Shown here: positions 61,080-64,000 of the stretch, piece after piece
How positions within the stretch are numbered: position 1 is the stretch's first letter
How the letters are laid out: every line of letters starts with the position of its first letter
Assembly: GCF_001514115.1 (NCBI RefSeq)
Contig: NZ_KQ948466.1
Location: forward strand, 186,001-250,000
Reading direction: 5' to 3'
DNA length: 64,000 nucleotides
Source of the DNA: Streptomyces olivochromogenes
GTDB taxonomy: Bacteria > Actinomycetota > Actinomycetes > Streptomycetales > Streptomycetaceae
Translations under genes and position numbers: made by a program
Notes under the pieces: model-generated
What the model was told of the DNA's origin: nothing
Databases searched by the model: none
Seen by the model: only the letters and a program-made list of their open reading frames with translations

Positions 61080-61775
61080 ATGTCGAAGATTCTCTTCGTG
61101 ATCACCGGCGTCGACCACTGGACGCTCGCCGACGGCACCCGCCACCCGAGCGGCTTCTGGGCCGAGGAGGCCGTCGCCCCGTACGAGGCGTTCGAGGCCG
61201 CGGGCCACGAGGTCGTCGTCGCCACGCCGGGCGGCGTCGTACCGACCGTGGACAAGGGGAGCCTGGCTCCCGAGGTCAACGGTGGCCAGGAGGCCGCCGA
61301 CCGCGTCGCGCACGCCCTCGCGTCGATGACCGCGCTCCAGCGGCCGATCAAGCTGGCGGAGGTCGACCTCGCCGACTACGCGGCCGTCTTCTACCCCGGC
61401 GGCCACGGACCGATGGAGGACCTGGCGGTCGACGCGGACTCCGGCCGGCTGCTCACCCTCGCACTGGAGTCGGGCAAGCCGCTCGGTGTCGTGTGCCACG
61501 GCCCGGCCGCGCTGCTCGCCGCGACGAAGGAGGACGGCACCAACGCCTTCGCGGGCTACCGGGTCTCCGGGTTCACCAACGCCGAGGAGACGCAGGCCGG
61601 TCTCGCCGACAAGGCGAAGTGGCTGCTCCAGGACCGGCTCGTCGAGGTGGGCGTCGACTTCCAGGAGGGCGAGCCGTGGGCCCCCAAGGTGGTCGTCGAC
61701 CGCAACCTGGTCACCGGCCAGAACCCGGCGTCCTCCGCCCCTCTGGCCGTCGAGCTGCTGAAGAAGCTGGCCTGA
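61080..61775 (+). CDS. DJ-1/PfpI-family protein (type 1 glutamine amidotransferase-like)
   Basis: 231 residues: ILFVITGVDHWTLADGTRHPSGFWAEEAVAPYEAF, ADYAAVFYPGGHGPMEDL and the nucleophile elbow LGVVCHGPAALL (Cys of the CHG elbow). This layout is that of the Hsp31/YhbO-like glyoxalase-III or chaperone group that detoxifies methylglyoxal. GGAG lies 9 nt before the ATG. The TetR gene begins 5 bp after its stop. Confidence 0.92.
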   Translation: MSKILFVITGVDHWTLADGTRHPSGFWAEEAVAPYEAFEAAGHEVVVATPGGVVPTVDKGSLAPEVNGGQEAADRVAHALASMTALQRPIKLAEVDLADYAAVFYPGGHGPMEDLAVDADSGRLLTLALESGKPLGVVCHGPAALLAATKEDGTNAFAGYRVSGFTNAEETQAGLADKAKWLLQDRLVEVGVDFQEGEPWAPKVVVDRNLVTGQNPASSAPLAVELLKKLA

Positions 61776-61780
61776 CCCTC

Positions 61781-62224
61781 ATGGCCGCTGACCGGCTCGA
61801 TGAGGTCCTCGACGCCGCCTACGACTGCCTGACCAGGTATGGCGTACGGCGCACGACGATGGACGACATCGCCTCCACCATGGGCGTGTCCCGGTCGGCG
61901 GTCTACCCGTACGTCCGCGGTAAGGACGACGTCTTCCATCTGCTCGCCGGGCGTCTGCACGAGCGGGCGCTCGGCCGGGCCGGGGAGGCGGCGGCCGAGT
62001 GCGGCGCCCCGCACGCCGAGCGCGTCCGGGGCGTTCTGGCCGCCAAGCTCGGCCTGGTGGTCCAGCTGGCAGGCGACTCCCCGCACACGGCCGAACTCCT
62101 CGACGAGAAGGCCCGGTTGTTCGGGGACATCTGCCACGCGTTCGTCGGGGAGTTGCGGCGTTCGTGGCCGACCGGCGCGATCGCCAAGTCTCCCCGGTGC
62201 GCGGACGTCGCGGGAGTTCCATGA
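61781..62224 (+). CDS. Short TetR-family regulator, possibly truncated
   Basis: 147 residues. The HTH is intact: LDAAYDCLTRYGVRRTTMDDIASTMGVSRSAVYPYVRGKDDVFHLLAGRL. The ligand-binding half stops after about 95 residues, ending SWPTGAIAKSPRCADVAGVP, against roughly 190-200 for typical family members. An ATGA overlap leads into a 40-codon frame (62221-62343, MTTVAVSGAGAEVLAPES) that dies inside the LacI gene end and looks like a remnant. It is co-transcribed with the PfpI gene and probably represses it. Confidence 0.75.
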   Translation: MAADRLDEVLDAAYDCLTRYGVRRTTMDDIASTMGVSRSAVYPYVRGKDDVFHLLAGRLHERALGRAGEAAAECGAPHAERVRGVLAAKLGLVVQLAGDSPHTAELLDEKARLFGDICHAFVGELRRSWPTGAIAKSPRCADVAGVP

Positions 62225-62290
62225 CGACGGTGGCCGTGTCCGGGGCAGGTGCCGAGGTGCTCGCGCCGGAGAGCAGGAAGTCGAAGGGCC

Positions 62291-63292
62291 CTAACCCCGC
62301 GCAGGCGCCGTCGTGCCGCGGACCTCGAGGGTCGGGGCGGTGAGGACGACCTCGCCCGGGCGGGCGGGGTCGGCGATCCGGTCGAGGAGACACTGCGCGG
62401 CGCGGCGGCCGACGTCATGGCCGGCGCTGTCCACGGTGGTGAGCCACAGGTGCCGCAGCCGGGAGAGGTAGGTGTTGTCGTAGCCGACGAGGGAGAGGTC
62501 GCGCGGCACCTGGAGGCCGAGTTCCTCGGCGGCCGAGAGGGCGCCGACGCAGGCGATGTCGTTGAACGCGAAGACGGCGGTGGGCCGTTCACGGGCGCTG
62601 AGCAGCCGGACCGTGGCACGGTAGCCGCCCTCCTCGGTCAGATCGCCCTGCTCCACGACCGCCTCCGCGGCCAGTCCGTGCTCGCGCATGACCGTCTCGA
62701 AGCTGCGGCGGCGCAGCTCACCGACCACCCCCCGCCCCGCGATGTGCGCGATCCGGCGGTGGCCGAGGCCGATGAGATGTTCGGTGGCCAGGCGGGCGCC
62801 GCGCTCGTCGTCGTTGGCGACGACGTCGACACCGGGCAGCTCGGGCTCCCGGGCGCCCGCGACCACGGTGGGAATCTGCCCGGCCGCCGTCCGCAGCGCC
62901 TCGGCTGCAGGCAGGGTGCCGACGGCGATCAGACCGTCGACACGCAGGTCCACGAAGGTACGGGTGAGGTCCTCGCCCAGCCGCCGGTTGAGATGGCCGT
63001 CGGCGAGCAGCATGTGCAGGCCCGAGTCGTGCAGCCGGGAGTTCAGACCGTCCAGCAGCTCCACGAACCAGGGGTTGCGCATGTCGTTGAGGAGCACCCC
63101 GACCGTACGGGTGCGCCGCTCGCTGAGGCTGCGCGCCGCGGCGTTGGTCCGGTAGCCGAGCTCCTCGACGGCGGCCAGCACGGCCTGCCGCTTCTCGTCA
63201 CGGACCTGGTCGGAGCCGCGTAGCACGAGGGAGACCAGCGACTTCGACACTCCGGCCCGCTCGGCGACGTCGCGAATCGTCGGTGCTCTCAT
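62291..63292 (-). CDS. LacI-family transcriptional repressor
   Basis: 333 residues from the ATG at 63292. N-terminal LacI HTH: TIRDVAERAGVSKSLVSLVLRGSDQVRDEKRQAVLAAVEELGYRTNAAARSL. The periplasmic-binding-protein-like sensor follows: TVGVLLNDMRNPWFVELLDGLNSRL, TAVFAFNDIACVGALSAAEELGLQVPRDLSLVGYDN. An in-frame ATG at 63325 is an alternative. Operators TGGACCGTTCCA (63313-63324) and TTGGACCGGTCCAA (63395-63408) flank the divergent promoters, so it should repress both itself and the Gfo/Idh/MocA gene, released by a sugar. Confidence 0.93.
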   Translation of the reverse strand: MRAPTIRDVAERAGVSKSLVSLVLRGSDQVRDEKRQAVLAAVEELGYRTNAAARSLSERRTRTVGVLLNDMRNPWFVELLDGLNSRLHDSGLHMLLADGHLNRRLGEDLTRTFVDLRVDGLIAVGTLPAAEALRTAAGQIPTVVAGAREPELPGVDVVANDDERGARLATEHLIGLGHRRIAHIAGRGVVGELRRRSFETVMREHGLAAEAVVEQGDLTEEGGYRATVRLLSARERPTAVFAFNDIACVGALSAAEELGLQVPRDLSLVGYDNTYLSRLRHLWLTTVDSAGHDVGRRAAQCLLDRIADPARPGEVVLTAPTLEVRGTTAPARG

Positions 63293-63312
63293 GGTCTGCG
63301 TGGCTCCATTCC

Positions 63313-63324
63313 TGGACCGTTCCA
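63313..63324. promoter_or_regulatory. LacI-type operator O1 (autoregulatory)
   Basis: TGGACCGTTCCA, an imperfect palindrome, lies 21 bp upstream of the LacI ATG at 63292. Confidence 0.6.
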
Positions 63325-63350
63325 TACGGCGGGCGAGCTTGTCAAAGGGC

Positions 63351-63379
63351 TTGACACGCACTGCAAGGGCCTTCAGTGT
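63351..63379 (+). promoter_or_regulatory. Promoter of the Gfo/Idh/MocA gene
   Basis: TTGACA (63351-63356), 17-bp spacer, CAGTGT (63374-63379). The start site would be near 63386, just before the operator at 63395. Confidence 0.5.
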
Positions 63380-63394
63380 GAGGCCGGGAAGTCA

Positions 63395-63408
63395 TTGGAC
63401 CGGTCCAA
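63395..63408. promoter_or_regulatory. LacI-type operator O2
   Basis: TTGGACCGGTCCAA is a perfect 14-bp palindrome with the central CG typical of LacI-family sites. It lies directly after the predicted transcription start and 13 bp before the ATG at 63421. Confidence 0.7.
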
Positions 63409-63420
63409 AGAGGGGCAGTC

Positions 63421-64000
63421 ATGGTGCGTACGCTCGGCGTTGCCGTCGTGGGGTTCGGCTGGATGGGACGGGTGCACACCCAGGCGTACGCCCGCGTGCC
63501 CCACCACTTCCCCGGGCTGTCCCTGCGGCCCGAACTGGTCGCCGTCGCCGACGAGGTGCCGGGCCGGGCGGAGGAGGCCGCGGCCCAGTACGGCTTCGCC
63601 GCCGCCCACCGCGACTGGCGCGAGGTGGCCGCCGATCCCCGGGTCGAGGCGGTGAGCATCGCCGCGCCGAACTTCCTGCACCGCGAGATCGGCCTCGCCA
63701 TGGCCGAGGCGGGCAAGCACATCTGGATCGAGAAGCCGGTGGGACTGACCGCCGAGGACGCCCGAGTCGTGTCGGACGCGGTCACCAAGGCCGGGGTCCA
63801 GGGCACGGTCGGCTTCAACTACCGCAATGCGCCCGCCGTCGCCGCCGCCCGCGAACTGATCGCCTCCGGCGAGATCGGCACCGTCACCCATGTCCGCATC
63901 CGGCTGTTCAGCGACTACGCGGCCCATCCCGAGGGAGCTCTGACCTGGCGCTACGAGCGGGAGCGCGGCGGCAGCGGCGTCCTCGGCGACCTGGCCTCGC
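63421..64000 (+). CDS. Gfo/Idh/MocA-family oxidoreductase (cut by window end)
   Basis: The first 193 codons are present and the frame is still open at the last base. Rossmann motif LGVAVVGFGWMGRVHTQAY, catalytic Lys in IWIEKPVGL, then VGFNYRNAPAVAAARELI. It is the first gene of what is probably a sugar or polyol catabolic operon controlled by the divergent LacI repressor. The ATG at 63421 follows GAGGGG. The C-terminal domain lies outside the window. Confidence 0.92.
   Translation, partial: MVRTLGVAVVGFGWMGRVHTQAYARVPHHFPGLSLRPELVAVADEVPGRAEEAAAQYGFAAAHRDWREVAADPRVEAVSIAAPNFLHREIGLAMAEAGKHIWIEKPVGLTAEDARVVSDAVTKAGVQGTVGFNYRNAPAVAAARELIASGEIGTVTHVRIRLFSDYAAHPEGALTWRYERERGGSGVLGDLAS

Noticed and set aside
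62221..62343. 40-residue frame coupled to the TetR stop
   Set aside because: Overlaps the LacI 3' end and has no family; kept only as a possible remnant in the TetR entry.
1..64000. tRNA, rRNA, riboswitch, integrase or attachment site
   Set aside because: No cloverleaf with a TTCGAATC-type arm, no rRNA segment, no tyrosine or serine recombinase and no flanking direct repeat were found by reading; weak RNA signals could be missed without a covariance search.

Overview
This is a high-GC actinobacterial chromosome segment, almost certainly from a Streptomyces. The third codon position is strongly G/C, GTG and TTG starts are common, Shine-Dalgarno sequences are GGAGG-like, and lineage markers are present: a long chaplin with an LAXTG sorting signal, an NsdA/NsdB-type developmental repressor, a DUF397 protein, a large LAL regulator and many secreted hydrolases. 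I see no rRNA, tRNA, CRISPR array, transposase, integrase or phage gene, so it reads as accessory-rich chromosome rather than a mobile element.

Layout. 0-10 kb: secreted proteins (a Gly-linker protein and a GH27 alpha-galactosidase with ricin-type lectin repeats), a small stress membrane protein, three GNAT acetyltransferases, an MBL-fold hydrolase, and a divergent TetR/aldo-keto reductase pair with visible operators. 10-25 kb: chaplin, SlpD/TAP-type secreted peptidase, DUF4232 lipo/secreted protein, asparagine synthetase, a membrane-anchored glutamate-synthase-like FMN protein, a baeRF protein, a Gfo/Idh/MocA oxidoreductase, phosphocholine phospholipase C, a PAS-SpoIIE phosphatase and the Nsd-type regulator. 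25-39 kb: a phosphotransferase, a peptidoglycan amidase, a TrmB/LuxR regulator, a 1279-residue S8 protease, an LLM flavin oxidoreductase, a LAL ATPase regulator and a CGNR zinc-finger regulator.

39-60 kb is the metabolic heart: a lipid (steroid or isoprenoid side-chain) CoA-degradation island. It has an operon of a double DUF35 protein plus two lipid-transfer thiolase-like proteins, in the order of mycobacterial Rv3521-Rv3522-Rv3523. Next to it is a divergent EchA19-like crotonase/FadD19-like acyl-CoA synthetase pair, then two further acyl-CoA synthetases (one coupled to a nitronate-monooxygenase-like FMN protein), a penicillin-acylase-family enzyme, a PYROXD2-like FAD oxidoreductase, a TPR serine/threonine kinase, and a FadE29-like acyl-CoA dehydrogenase coupled to an MpaB-family oxygenase. 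Two promoters share a near-identical 25-bp palindromic site (44172 and 53056), and the acyl-CoA dehydrogenase promoter holds a perfect match to the KstR consensus TNNAACNNGTTNNA (59395). No steroid ring-degradation genes are visible.

60-64 kb: a four-helix copper-storage-like protein, an NTF2-like protein divergent from a PfpI/TetR operon, and a LacI repressor divergent from a Gfo/Idh/MocA gene cut by the window end, with clear operators. Two threads run across the window. There are several decayed gene relics (MerR, arginine deiminase, DUF6479, a frameshifted small gene), and an unusual number of unrelated short tandem repeats (10-37 bp units) sitting in intergenic gaps.
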